The position numbers were made by a program, and so were the translations under genes. From Candidatus Eisenbergiella stercoravium (GTDB lineage: Bacteria; Bacillota; Clostridia; Lachnospirales; Lachnospiraceae), in assembly GCA_019113175.1 (NCBI GenBank), contig DXHY01000009.1, forward strand, positions 1 to 60,424: a stretch of DNA of 60,424 nt, given 5' to 3'. Below are positions 32,282 to 40,021 of this stretch, piece by piece. The notes below the pieces were generated by a model. It worked only from the letters and a program-made list of their open reading frames with translations. It had not been told where the DNA came from and ran no database searches. The stretch's first letter is position 1, and each line of letters begins with the position of its first letter.

Positions 32282-35200
32282 TTATTTCTTTGCCGCTCTT
32301 AAGGCAATTTTCTCAGAATTACTTTCTTCCGTCTTTTCTACGGATTGCGTTTCCGATGCCTCTGATACATTCTCGAGGGAATCCTCTGATTCTGACTTCT
32401 CATTTTCTGCTTCCACAACTGCTGTTGTTTCTTCCGGTCCCATGGCTGGCTCCGTTTCCGTCGCTCCTTCCGTTTCTTCCATGCTTTCTTTTTCTGTTTG
32501 TTTTTCATCTTCTGATTCCAGTTCCGTTTCAGATTCAGATATGCTTTCCGTGTTATCTTCAGAAGCGGACTCCTCTACGGATTCTGCCTCAGAAGCAGAC
32601 TCGGTTTCTGATTCCACAGGGCTTTCTGTTTCTGAAATTATCTCGGTTTCTATCTCTTCTTTACTTTCCGGCTTGCCTTCCGACTCTTTTTCGGCCTCAG
32701 ATTCCGCCGCTTCCTCCGTATCCGTTATGGAAACAGCCGTATTCTCCTTTGCCTCATCCAGAAGGGAATTCAGCATTTCATCCAATTTTTCTGGAGATAA
32801 GCTAAAGCTTTCGATTTCCTTCTGATATGTCAGTGCAGCCTCAGACACGGCATTGGCATCATATACGATGTGCGCGCCAACGATCTGCCCGTCTGACAAT
32901 CCGCAGCCGGTCGTCCAGCCGTAGTGCTGTCCTTCCGTTTTTCCACACACCAAAATTGCATGGGTGCTTGATCCACCTGAACGATGGCCGGAAGCACCCC
33001 CGCCATAATTAGGATGATCATAAACCTTATACATGGTTTGGCCGTTATTACAGATGCTGTGCGTTTCCCGATAATTGCAGTGAGATATACCGTTTCCGTC
33101 AGTCCACCCGTTACTGCCCTCACAACCGGTCCAGGAATAGGTGCAGAGTTGATAGCAGCTTGCATTATGGTGGTGCACGTCCTCCACCGTATAGCATCCA
33201 CCGCCACTCTCCGGGCTTCCGGTATGATAATGGTATTCATATTCGATGGTTCCCGGAATTTTATCAACGCCGATTACCGTTTCCTGTTTGATGCTTAAAA
33301 TAGCGTCATAAATTTCCTGAAAGGTTGCATCCTCGTCTACCACGACGTTCTTTGTGAGTAATGCGGATGCAAGAAGTGCTTTGCCATTACTCACACGCTG
33401 AAAAACCGAGTTGATATCGCCGCGTACAGCGGATAGCTGGGAATTCGTACTTTCCTCCATCTGTGCCAGTTTGTTCAGCACAGCTTCCTGATTCGTACTC
33501 ATACCGGATGTAATATTAGTCACATTATTGGTGATACTGGACTCCATACTCTCCATCTGGGATATCATTGCAGAATTTCCCTCATTGATCGTCTGACTGA
33601 GAGAAGAATTCAGTTCATTCATCTGCTGTTTCAGCGTATCAGACTGGCTCTGCATAGACTCCAGAAGATCCTGAAAATTCTGAGTGTTCTGTTCACTGAA
33701 GGAAGCATCCATCTTATTCAGGGTATCCAGCAGCGCCTCCTGATTGGTATTGGCAGAAGCCTGCACAGCATTGATCATTGTTTTGATATCTTCATGCGCG
33801 GAATTCATGCTGGCGCTGATATTCCCCAGATTCGCGGTTACTTCGGTAAACCGGGCAATAATCTCATCCATATCCTCTGCATCCGCGCTGGACATATCAG
33901 CCAGGATCTGTTTGATGTCATTCTGGCTGGAGGAAATATTGGTGTGGATAGTATCCAGATTGGTAATCAGCTCGCTGACTTTCCCGTCAAGGTCATCCTG
34001 CAGCCCGGCTAATGCCGCCTCCAGGCTTTCCTGCGCATTCTGAATGGCATCCATAAGTGCTTCGTTCTGGTTATTCTGTTCTTCCTGCATCTGAGTCAGC
34101 TGACTGCTTAAGCCTTCATGCACTGTCTGCAGTTCCTCAAACAGATCCGTCAGCCTCTGATTGAGCTTTGTATCACGCTCCATATTACCTGCTTCCATAT
34201 CAGACAGTGTGTTGCTGATGCTGTTACGGGTATTTTCGATCGCTTGTGAGAGCGCCTGATACTGGGTACTGCTTTCTGCCTTGAGCTCAGCCAGAACGGT
34301 TTCCAGACTGGCCTGCATGGCGCGGAGATTCTCTGCCGTTGCTTCGTAGCGGGCAGCGTTATTCTCTTCCATCTGCGTAAACTGATCCAGACTGGTGTTT
34401 TCCAGTTCCTCCAGAAGCGTGGTAATGGTGTTCTTCGTCTCCTGCAGGTTTTTAGCAATAGTCGCCGTATTCTCGTCATTATCGGCCAGAAGGCTGTTAA
34501 ACACCTGCTCAACGCTGTCATTCACCTCTTCCACTTCTGTGATCACGGACGAGGTCATATTGCTGATGCTTTCCTGAATGGATTCGTACTTTTCCTGGCT
34601 GTTCAGCTCTGCATTCGTAAGATCGACCAGAATTTCATTCTGAGTATTCGCAATGTTCTCGTATATGGAACCGAGCAGAGTGCTGATATTTGTCAGTTCC
34701 GTGCTGCTGTTTCCTGCAATCTCTGCATAGCTCTGTTCCAGAGAGGATACGCTTTTCTGCAGGTCCGCCACAGTATCAGCAAGACTGGTCAGATATTCCT
34801 GCAGCGCATCCAGATTGCTCTGCTGGTTGATTGTAAGGTTCTCCAGCTCGGTCCTGTTATGGGTGACAGACTCATCCAACTGCTCCAAATAGGCCGCCAT
34901 CTCATCCAGATCGGCTTTGATCTGATTGTAGACTGAGCTGCTTACTGTGTTTGTACGGTCGTCCGTTGTTCCAGCTGTTCCTGTTCCATTCAGATACAGG
35001 CTGGTCAACCATTCAGCCAGTTCTCCGGCCTCCTCTTCCGTCAGATCATATCCAAGCTGCAGAATTGCATCCTTCAGGGCTTCTTCGACCTGCGCTCTGT
35101 CCGCATCTGTTCCCATACTGTTCAAAACAGACAGGGCCGCCTCTGCGATTTCTCGGATCTGATCCGGATCATCCGGCAGATAGTCCCATCCAGCCTGTTC

Positions 35201-35362
35201 CATCTGCCCTGTCAGATAATCAGCATCCCATTTCGACTGATTCCCTGTATTTCTTCTGACCAGAAGAACACAAAGCGCAATAATCAGGACTACAATAACT
35301 GCCGCAATACCAATCAGTAATTTCTGGTCTTTTTTCTTTAAATGCTTATTGTCTTCTTTCAT
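32282..35362 (-). CDS. Membrane-anchored coiled-coil surface protein with Cys/His-rich domain
   Basis: 1026 residues from the ATG at 35362 (GGAGGATCTTA upstream). Basic N terminus and one membrane helix (LLIGIAAVIVVLIIALCVLLV, about 15-35), a small helical domain (about 45-125), then more than 500 residues of coiled coil with repeated QxxLxxxLxxL-type heptads (about 145-680). A compact region at roughly 715-840 is rich in Cys, His, Gly and Tyr (YHYHTGSPESGGGCYT, HHHNASCYQLCTYSWTGC, VCGKTEGQHYGW). The last 150 residues are Ser/Glu/Thr repeats ending in a basic tail. No sortase motif. The topology suggests a stalk that lifts a disulfide-stabilised head from the membrane, perhaps an adhesin for mating contact; this is inference. 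The Cys/Gly-rich module recurs in clostridial mobile-element proteins as I recall. Confidence 0.75.
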   Translation of the reverse strand: MKEDNKHLKKKDQKLLIGIAAVIVVLIIALCVLLVRRNTGNQSKWDADYLTGQMEQAGWDYLPDDPDQIREIAEAALSVLNSMGTDADRAQVEEALKDAILQLGYDLTEEEAGELAEWLTSLYLNGTGTAGTTDDRTNTVSSSVYNQIKADLDEMAAYLEQLDESVTHNRTELENLTINQQSNLDALQEYLTSLADTVADLQKSVSSLEQSYAEIAGNSSTELTNISTLLGSIYENIANTQNEILVDLTNAELNSQEKYESIQESISNMTSSVITEVEEVNDSVEQVFNSLLADNDENTATIAKNLQETKNTITTLLEELENTSLDQFTQMEENNAARYEATAENLRAMQASLETVLAELKAESSTQYQALSQAIENTRNSISNTLSDMEAGNMERDTKLNQRLTDLFEELQTVHEGLSSQLTQMQEEQNNQNEALMDAIQNAQESLEAALAGLQDDLDGKVSELITNLDTIHTNISSSQNDIKQILADMSSADAEDMDEIIARFTEVTANLGNISASMNSAHEDIKTMINAVQASANTNQEALLDTLNKMDASFSEQNTQNFQDLLESMQSQSDTLKQQMNELNSSLSQTINEGNSAMISQMESMESSITNNVTNITSGMSTNQEAVLNKLAQMEESTNSQLSAVRGDINSVFQRVSNGKALLASALLTKNVVVDEDATFQEIYDAILSIKQETVIGVDKIPGTIEYEYHYHTGSPESGGGCYTVEDVHHHNASCYQLCTYSWTGCEGSNGWTDGNGISHCNYRETHSICNNGQTMYKVYDHPNYGGGASGHRSGGSSTHAILVCGKTEGQHYGWTTGCGLSDGQIVGAHIVYDANAVSEAALTYQKEIESFSLSPEKLDEMLNSLLDEAKENTAVSITDTEEAAESEAEKESEGKPESKEEIETEIISETESPVESETESASEAESVEESASEDNTESISESETELESEDEKQTEKESMEETEGATETEPAMGPEETTAVVEAENEKSESEDSLENVSEASETQSVEKTEESNSEKIALRAAKK

Positions 35363-35502
35363 TAAGATCCTCCACACAATTTATCGTTTGTTTTCACGTA
35401 ACCCCAAATATGGGCGGAGACCTGGGATTTTCCTTCATATGACCCTCCACTTTTCCACAAAAAAAACGGCTGACCGCCGTCTTATCCACATCTTTATACT
35501 GC

Positions 35503-36189
35503 TTATCCCATAGTCATTCCCTGGAGTTCTTCTTCCGGTGCTTCTTCCATAACAGCTTCATCTTCTTCTTCGACTTCCGTCTCTTCCTCGTCCACCACTT
35601 CTTCTTCGGCCTCCACCTCTTCTTCGGCCTCCACCTCTTCTTCAGCCTCCGCTTCTTCCTCGTCCTCCACCTCTTCTTCGACTTCCTCTTCTTCCGTTTC
35701 TTCAGGATTCGCTTCTTCAGAGACTTCCGATCCAGCCTCCATTTCTACGCTCATATCCGACGCTTCCTGCTCTATGGATTCAGCAGGATTTTCAACAGCG
35801 CTTTCTTCTGTTTCTTCCTCAACCATGAATTCCGGCTCTTTCTGGCTATCCTGCGAAATACCTGCTTCCAGCTCAATTTCTTCCATCTTTTTACGAATGA
35901 TATCTGTCAGAAAATCTTTATTTGTATATCTCCCTTCATGCTTCTCTCTTTCAATTTCCAGACATCTCTGGTATCTCTTAAAAAAGCTGTCCGGCACAGA
36001 AATGGCAAGGGTGCGGGTTACTTCATTACTTTCCTGTTTTCTTCTCATCTCTTCCTCCTGCTTGATAAAATGTTCCTCAATCACCTTTTCCAGAAAATCA
36101 GATACTTTCATTCCGGTTCGCTCCAGTTCCTCCCACATCCTTTGATGCAGTTCAACCGGAATTTTTCCACTGATATTTTTTGTTTCCAA
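35503..36189 (-). CDS. RHH-like DNA-binding protein with long acidic repeat tail
   Basis: 228 residues from TTG at 36189, 7 nt after GGAGG; a longer frame overlaps the upstream gene. Residues 1-110 contain two similar blocks (ISGKIPVELHQRMWEELERTG and LAISVPDSFFKRYQRCLEIE) that look like ribbon-helix-helix or related DNA-binding units. The C-terminal half is almost wholly Glu with Ala and Val (EEEVEAEEEVEAEEE), encoded by 18-bp tandem repeats. Such acidic tails can mimic DNA or bind basic partners. Could be a partition-type or regulatory protein. Confidence 0.65.
   Translation of the reverse strand: METKNISGKIPVELHQRMWEELERTGMKVSDFLEKVIEEHFIKQEEEMRRKQESNEVTRTLAISVPDSFFKRYQRCLEIEREKHEGRYTNKDFLTDIIRKKMEEIELEAGISQDSQKEPEFMVEEETEESAVENPAESIEQEASDMSVEMEAGSEVSEEANPEETEEEEVEEEVEDEEEAEAEEEVEAEEEVEAEEEVVDEEETEVEEEDEAVMEEAPEEELQGMTMG
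35602..35691. repeat. 18-bp tandem repeat coding for a Glu/Val/Ala tail
   Basis: Five units of about 18 bp, the first two identical (TTCTTCGGCCTCCACCTC on the plus strand), then increasingly diverged copies. On the coding strand each unit gives six residues such as EVEAEE. Repeat number probably varies between strains by slippage. Confidence 0.8.
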
Positions 36190-36208
36190 TTCAATTCCTC
36201 CTTTGGTT

Positions 36209-36805
36209 TTATTTGAAAAACTCCATAAAAATAGAAGAGGTTTCATCCTCTTCCTCGTCAAATCCTGTTCCATCCAACTTACGCTGCATCGGAATCAGTA
36301 CCTGCAGCAGTTCATCTCTGTAATCCATATCGCATATTTGATCAATATAAATTCCAAATGTGGAAAGGAATAGTGTTCCATCCTCCTTCAAAATTATTAG
36401 ATCCTCTTCCAATCCATAATGGCAGATAAAACATGCCACTTCCTGGATATTATGGAGTTTTACATCCACTTTTTGAGATAGTCCTGTCAATAACGGATAT
36501 TTCTGATTGGCCGATTTGTCCTGTCCTCTTCTTTCCAGCAGCTGCCGCGTAATCTGTGAAGTGCATTCTTCTGCCTCTCTTTCCATATCAGTTAGTTTCC
36601 GAAAATGATCCACTTCAGGAACGATTGCCAGTGTTCTCCCGTTATCCCATATCATGTGGATCTGTCCTGCGTCATCCACAAACTGCACTGTTCCTCTCAT
36701 ACCAGGGGGCACTGGAGAATAAGGATCTTCCATATCCACAAGCTGCAGCCGTGTCCCTTGAGGGTACTGGCTTTTATACCATTCTATTTTTCTTTTTTCA
36801 CACAT
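36209..36805 (-). CDS. DUF4314-domain ICE protein
   Basis: 198 residues, ATG start with GGGAGAGAT upstream. Residues 15-70 match DUF4314 (GTRLQLVDMEDPYSPVPPGM, GTVQFVDDAGQIHMIWDNGR, LAIVPEVDHF), a small beta-barrel-like domain frequent in clostridial conjugative elements. The remaining 120 residues are unassigned (CFICHYGLEEDLIILKEDGT). Function unknown; possibly DNA- or RNA-binding given the SH3-like pattern. Confidence 0.75.
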   Translation of the reverse strand: MCEKRKIEWYKSQYPQGTRLQLVDMEDPYSPVPPGMRGTVQFVDDAGQIHMIWDNGRTLAIVPEVDHFRKLTDMEREAEECTSQITRQLLERRGQDKSANQKYPLLTGLSQKVDVKLHNIQEVACFICHYGLEEDLIILKEDGTLFLSTFGIYIDQICDMDYRDELLQVLIPMQRKLDGTGFDEEEDETSSIFMEFFK

Positions 36806-36816
36806 ATCTCTCCCAC

Positions 36817-37704
36817 TTACATAGTCGGCCCCATCATCTTCATTACATAATTAACCAGCTTCTGTGACATTCTGTTTTCATATGCTTCCATGGTTTCCAA
36901 TATCTTTTCCTTTTTATCATAGTGGAACGTATGCTTTGTTATGATGGATGCAGAGCCTTCTGCTGTTTTTGTCATAACTTCATGTATAGCATTCCAATCT
37001 CCCACCCGTAAACTGGTCGCCCGTTTTTCCCCAATAATCCCAATCCCTGTAGCACTTGGGATAATAATAATCAGATTGTCATTCAGTTTCCGGGCAAGTT
37101 CATCCAGGAAGTCGGGATAAACAATAAGGCTCACTCCATTATTGCTGGATTGATTGGTATATACATATCGGATCAGGCCATTATCTGCCTTTTCCACCAA
37201 TATGGGAGGCTCTATGTGCGAAGCATTCTGAAGAGCATCTGAAAATAGCTGCTCCTCTGTAATTCCCCACTCCTGCATCCGTTTGTTACCGACATGTAAT
37301 GTATATCCATTTTTAAAATTCATTCGGCAGACAAGTGCCATATCCCCAATCATTTTATGTGGTATCTTTTTCAGGATTTCTTTTTTCTCTTCAGCATTTA
37401 CAAGTTCTACCGTCAGCAGCTCTTTGGCCTGCTTGTAATCCCTGACCATTTTCTGATCCTCTGCTATATGATTCCGTATTTTTTCCGCAGCTGTTTCAAT
37501 TGCTTTCAACACCTCTTCAAAAGATACCCCGTGCTGATAGATTTCATAATAAGATTCTATTTCCAGTTTCAAAGGTATCCGCTGTTCCTGAAACAAAATA
37601 ATCAGGTCTCGGGAGTTTTCCTGTATGGAAGCTGGTAGAGAGGCATATTCCGGCCTGGATAATAAATGCTGCTTTACTCTTTGGGTAAATTCTTTGTAGT
37701 TCAT
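36817..37704 (-). CDS. DUF5688 family protein
   Basis: 295 residues, ATG start with AGGAGGAAT upstream. The pattern MNYKEFTQRVKQHL, ESYYEIYQHGVSFEEVLKAI, IPHKMIGDMALVCRM, ITEEQLFSDALQNA and a C-terminal IIGEKRATSLR and HTFHYDKKEKILETMEAYE matches DUF5688. I know this family from Lachnospiraceae genomes and elements; its biochemical role is unknown. It is adjacent to a second member, probably a tandem duplication. Confidence 0.8.
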   Translation of the reverse strand: MNYKEFTQRVKQHLLSRPEYASLPASIQENSRDLIILFQEQRIPLKLEIESYYEIYQHGVSFEEVLKAIETAAEKIRNHIAEDQKMVRDYKQAKELLTVELVNAEEKKEILKKIPHKMIGDMALVCRMNFKNGYTLHVGNKRMQEWGITEEQLFSDALQNASHIEPPILVEKADNGLIRYVYTNQSSNNGVSLIVYPDFLDELARKLNDNLIIIIPSATGIGIIGEKRATSLRVGDWNAIHEVMTKTAEGSASIITKHTFHYDKKEKILETMEAYENRMSQKLVNYVMKMMGPTM

Positions 37705-37711
37705 ATTCCTC

Positions 37712-38698
37712 CTACATAAGCATCTCCGGTCCGTTTTTCATTCGTTGTTCATAACCCGCCGCAGTTTCAAAAATATGATCGCTGCTGTCATAGTGATACA
37801 GATTATTGCTCAGGAAATCTTCTTCCGAAACATTCAGCATATTTTCTTCCCATATTGTTTCTTCTATTTCCCGTATACTGCCTTGATGCTTGTCCTTTAA
37901 AATAATTACCTCATGTATGGAAGAAGGGATAACATAGAAGTCTCCTCCCATAAGCTGTGTTGCCTTTTCCAAAAAATCGGGCCGTGCAATTACACTGGCT
38001 CCATATACTCCATCTATCCCAGCAATATACATTTGAAGGGGTGGATCATTTTCTACCTTAGCCAGCTTATTTTTCATCTCTTCCCTCTTTTCTTTTGGCA
38101 TTTCCTTATCCTGTAGAATTTTTTTTAATAACTCCTTCAGCACTTCTTCCATCTTTTTGATGAAACATGGTTTCTCCCTCTGATCATGTGATATTGCGTC
38201 CGAATGCAACTGTTCTTTGGAAATACCATAGCGTTTAAGCATGTTATTATTAATCAGCGCACAGATATTTTGGTCTATAAATATTCTGTAAACGAGAGCC
38301 AAATCAGCTATTTGTGTGTATGGTATATTTTTCAAAAACTCCTGGTTCTTTTCCATATTAATGACCTGCAGTCCCAAATGATTTTTTACATATTCATAGT
38401 CCTTTATATTCGATAAATCATATTTAGGTAAATGTTCTATTTCATGGCATATTCCCTGATCTATCCTATCTACCATATCATCCATCGAAACTTCGGACAC
38501 CAAAAATTCAAAATAATAAGGTTTTAAATTTATCCCCCATTTTGCATCCGAAATTGTACTCACAGATATTAAGAGTCCATAATATGAAGCCTGTATTTTC
38601 TCCACAGTATCCGCACTTACGGAATACATATTTCCGCTTTGTTTTTGTCTATAGTTTAGTCTGTTCTGCATTTTTATAACAAATTCCTGATACGTCAT
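37712..38698 (-). CDS. DUF5688 family protein, second copy
   Basis: 328 residues, ATG start with AGGAGGTATT upstream. It shares the DUF5688 order of motifs with its downstream neighbour (IPYTQIADLALVYRIFIDQN, GISKEQLHSDAISHDQ, LYHYDSSDHIFETAAGYEQR) but carries an extra charged helix around 195-225. The two are clearly paralogues and strongly diverged. Function unknown. Confidence 0.8.
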   Translation of the reverse strand: MTYQEFVIKMQNRLNYRQKQSGNMYSVSADTVEKIQASYYGLLISVSTISDAKWGINLKPYYFEFLVSEVSMDDMVDRIDQGICHEIEHLPKYDLSNIKDYEYVKNHLGLQVINMEKNQEFLKNIPYTQIADLALVYRIFIDQNICALINNNMLKRYGISKEQLHSDAISHDQREKPCFIKKMEEVLKELLKKILQDKEMPKEKREEMKNKLAKVENDPPLQMYIAGIDGVYGASVIARPDFLEKATQLMGGDFYVIPSSIHEVIILKDKHQGSIREIEETIWEENMLNVSEEDFLSNNLYHYDSSDHIFETAAGYEQRMKNGPEMLM

Positions 38699-38757
38699 AA
38701 TACCTCCTACAATGATTTATTTTTAATGAAGAAAAAATATTCAAAACTAAATTCTTT

Positions 38758-39036
38758 TTAGCCTCTCTGTAATTTAAACCTACAATAAGAATAGAGATTC
38801 CAAATATTGGCTTTAATTGGATAATCCTTTCGATACTTAAATTTCGTAAACCATTTTATTTGCTGATGAGTACACCAATCACTGATTCCTCTCAGTCCTA
38901 TACGAAGACCACCTTCTATATATTTTCCTAATGTTTCAACCTTCAGCGCTTCATTCTCTGTTTTTACATGAAGATAAAATTCAATATTATAGTACCGAAT
39001 CATATATATTTTAGAGATAAATGGTTGTGTTTTCAT
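38758..39036 (-). CDS. Hypothetical protein
   Basis: 92 residues, ATG start with AAAGGGAATAGGA upstream. Basic and aromatic (MIRYYNIEFYLHVKTENEAL, KWFTKFKYRKDYP) with no recognised motif. It seems more AT-rich than its neighbours. The good spacing and ribosome site make it a likely gene, but no function can be offered. Confidence 0.5.
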   Translation of the reverse strand: MKTQPFISKIYMIRYYNIEFYLHVKTENEALKVETLGKYIEGGLRIGLRGISDWCTHQQIKWFTKFKYRKDYPIKANIWNLYSYCRFKLQRG

Positions 39037-39047
39037 TCCTATTCCCT

Positions 39048-39521
39048 TTACATTGTCTGCTCTATTGAATAATCGTCCATCTGAGGGGTTTCCCCATCTC
39101 TCAGATCCTCTTTTATTTCCATTTCCTCACGGATCATTATGTCAAATGCTTCAACACATTCTTCCCTCGTAACACGTATAGGTTGATGACGAAAAAATAA
39201 TATTGTCTCTATAATTTTTTGTATTACATAATCATCACTATTTTGAGCACTTTCTAATTCTGCTTCATTCAGGTAACGCCCTATTCCATGAACATAAGCA
39301 TTCAATTCTATGCCATATTCTTGAATTTCTTCTGGAAAGATAACATCATTCTGCACAGGACTTGGAAAAAAGCTAAGAATCAGGCTTATCTCCGTACCAC
39401 CCTTATTTTCAACTCCAATTCCCCCAGGACCGGGCCCCAATGTACATAATCCCTCTGTATGTTCATATATTTCTTTCCTTAGCTTCAGCAAGGGATTTTC
39501 TCTCCTTTTATCCATCTTCAT
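39048..39521 (-). CDS. Hypothetical protein at the head of the ICE operon
   Basis: 157 residues; the ATG follows GGGGAGATGAAG, with two possible starts two codons apart. It is acidic and soluble (ISLILSFFPSPVQNDVIFPE, RVTREECVEAFDIMIREEME). No family recognised. Its position makes it the first long gene of the leftward element transcript. Confidence 0.6.
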   Translation of the reverse strand: MKMDKRRENPLLKLRKEIYEHTEGLCTLGPGPGGIGVENKGGTEISLILSFFPSPVQNDVIFPEEIQEYGIELNAYVHGIGRYLNEAELESAQNSDDYVIQKIIETILFFRHQPIRVTREECVEAFDIMIREEMEIKEDLRDGETPQMDDYSIEQTM

Positions 39522-39560
39522 CTCCCCATCTTTATTACTCTCATCATTTCCGTTATCCCA

Positions 39561-39662
39561 TCACTCAGGAATGCCTACCTTCAAGCATTTCTCCAGATAA
39601 GTATTTACTCTGGGAATAGAACCTTGTTCTTTCATTCTCTTTAACTTATCTAACCCATACAC
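39561..39662 (-). CDS. Possible 33-residue peptide near the ICE right end
   Basis: A GTG at 39662 with AAAGGTGAATAG upstream opens a 33-codon frame that ends 40 bp before the first long ICE gene. The product is basic and helical (YGLDKLKRMKEQGSIPRV, TYLEKCLKVGIPE). The frame has a plausible ribosome site and a protein-like composition. It overlaps one arm of the inverted repeat at 39602-39610. It could be a leader or regulatory peptide or simply chance. Confidence 0.35.
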   Translation of the reverse strand: MYGLDKLKRMKEQGSIPRVNTYLEKCLKVGIPE

Positions 39663-39761
39663 CTATTCACCTTTATTTCACCAATTTATACCCAAAATGC
39701 ATCTATACCTTATTACCCACACTGGAAAATTTCCGCATCAGCATCCACCTCTGAGTAAATA
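39602..39761. repeat. 9-bp inverted repeat pair near the ICE right end
   Basis: TATTTACTC at 39602-39610 and its complement GAGTAAATA at 39753-39761 flank the terminal 150 bp of the element, the second copy being about 10 bp from the inferred junction. Paired sites of this kind near an element end can be integrase or excisionase arm sites. This is suggestive only. Confidence 0.35.
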
Positions 39762-39882
39762 TTTCAAGAATGATCAGAATCACCTCCACCGTTCCCATCC
39801 CTTCTTCATCATGCAGGACCTTTCCAACCCTTCTTTGAATCCCCGCTGCCAGACACAGTATTTTTGCATACATCTTTTTCAT
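39703..39882 (-). pseudogene. flp: Host Flp pilin gene truncated at the ICE junction
   Basis: From the ATG at 39882 (GGAGAAAAGT upstream) the product reads a normal Flp leader and cleavage region (KVLHDEEGMGTVEVILIIL), with the conserved Gly, Glu and hydrophobic start of the pilin helix. After about residue 39 the hydrophobic helix stops abruptly and becomes EIFTQRWMLMRKFSSVGNKV. Normal Flp pilins continue with some 12 more hydrophobic residues and a short tail. The break near position 39770 marks the likely ICE insertion point. The gene follows TadC in the host Tad operon. The missing 3' half should lie beyond the left end of the ICE. Confidence 0.7.
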
Positions 39883-40021
39883 ACTTTTCTCCTTTCCGCC
39901 GCCCGACGACGGCATCTGTTTTTCTGTGGTCTTTGCCTCACATCCTGAGATCTCCGCTGCACTTCTGCAGTCTTTGCCGCGCCTTCTCCGGTTCCGGCTC
40001 CCGGTTCCTGTCCATCCGGTC

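Noticed and set aside
35602-35691. 18-bp repeats as a regulatory array
   Set aside because: They keep the reading frame and encode a Glu-rich tail, so they are coding repeats.
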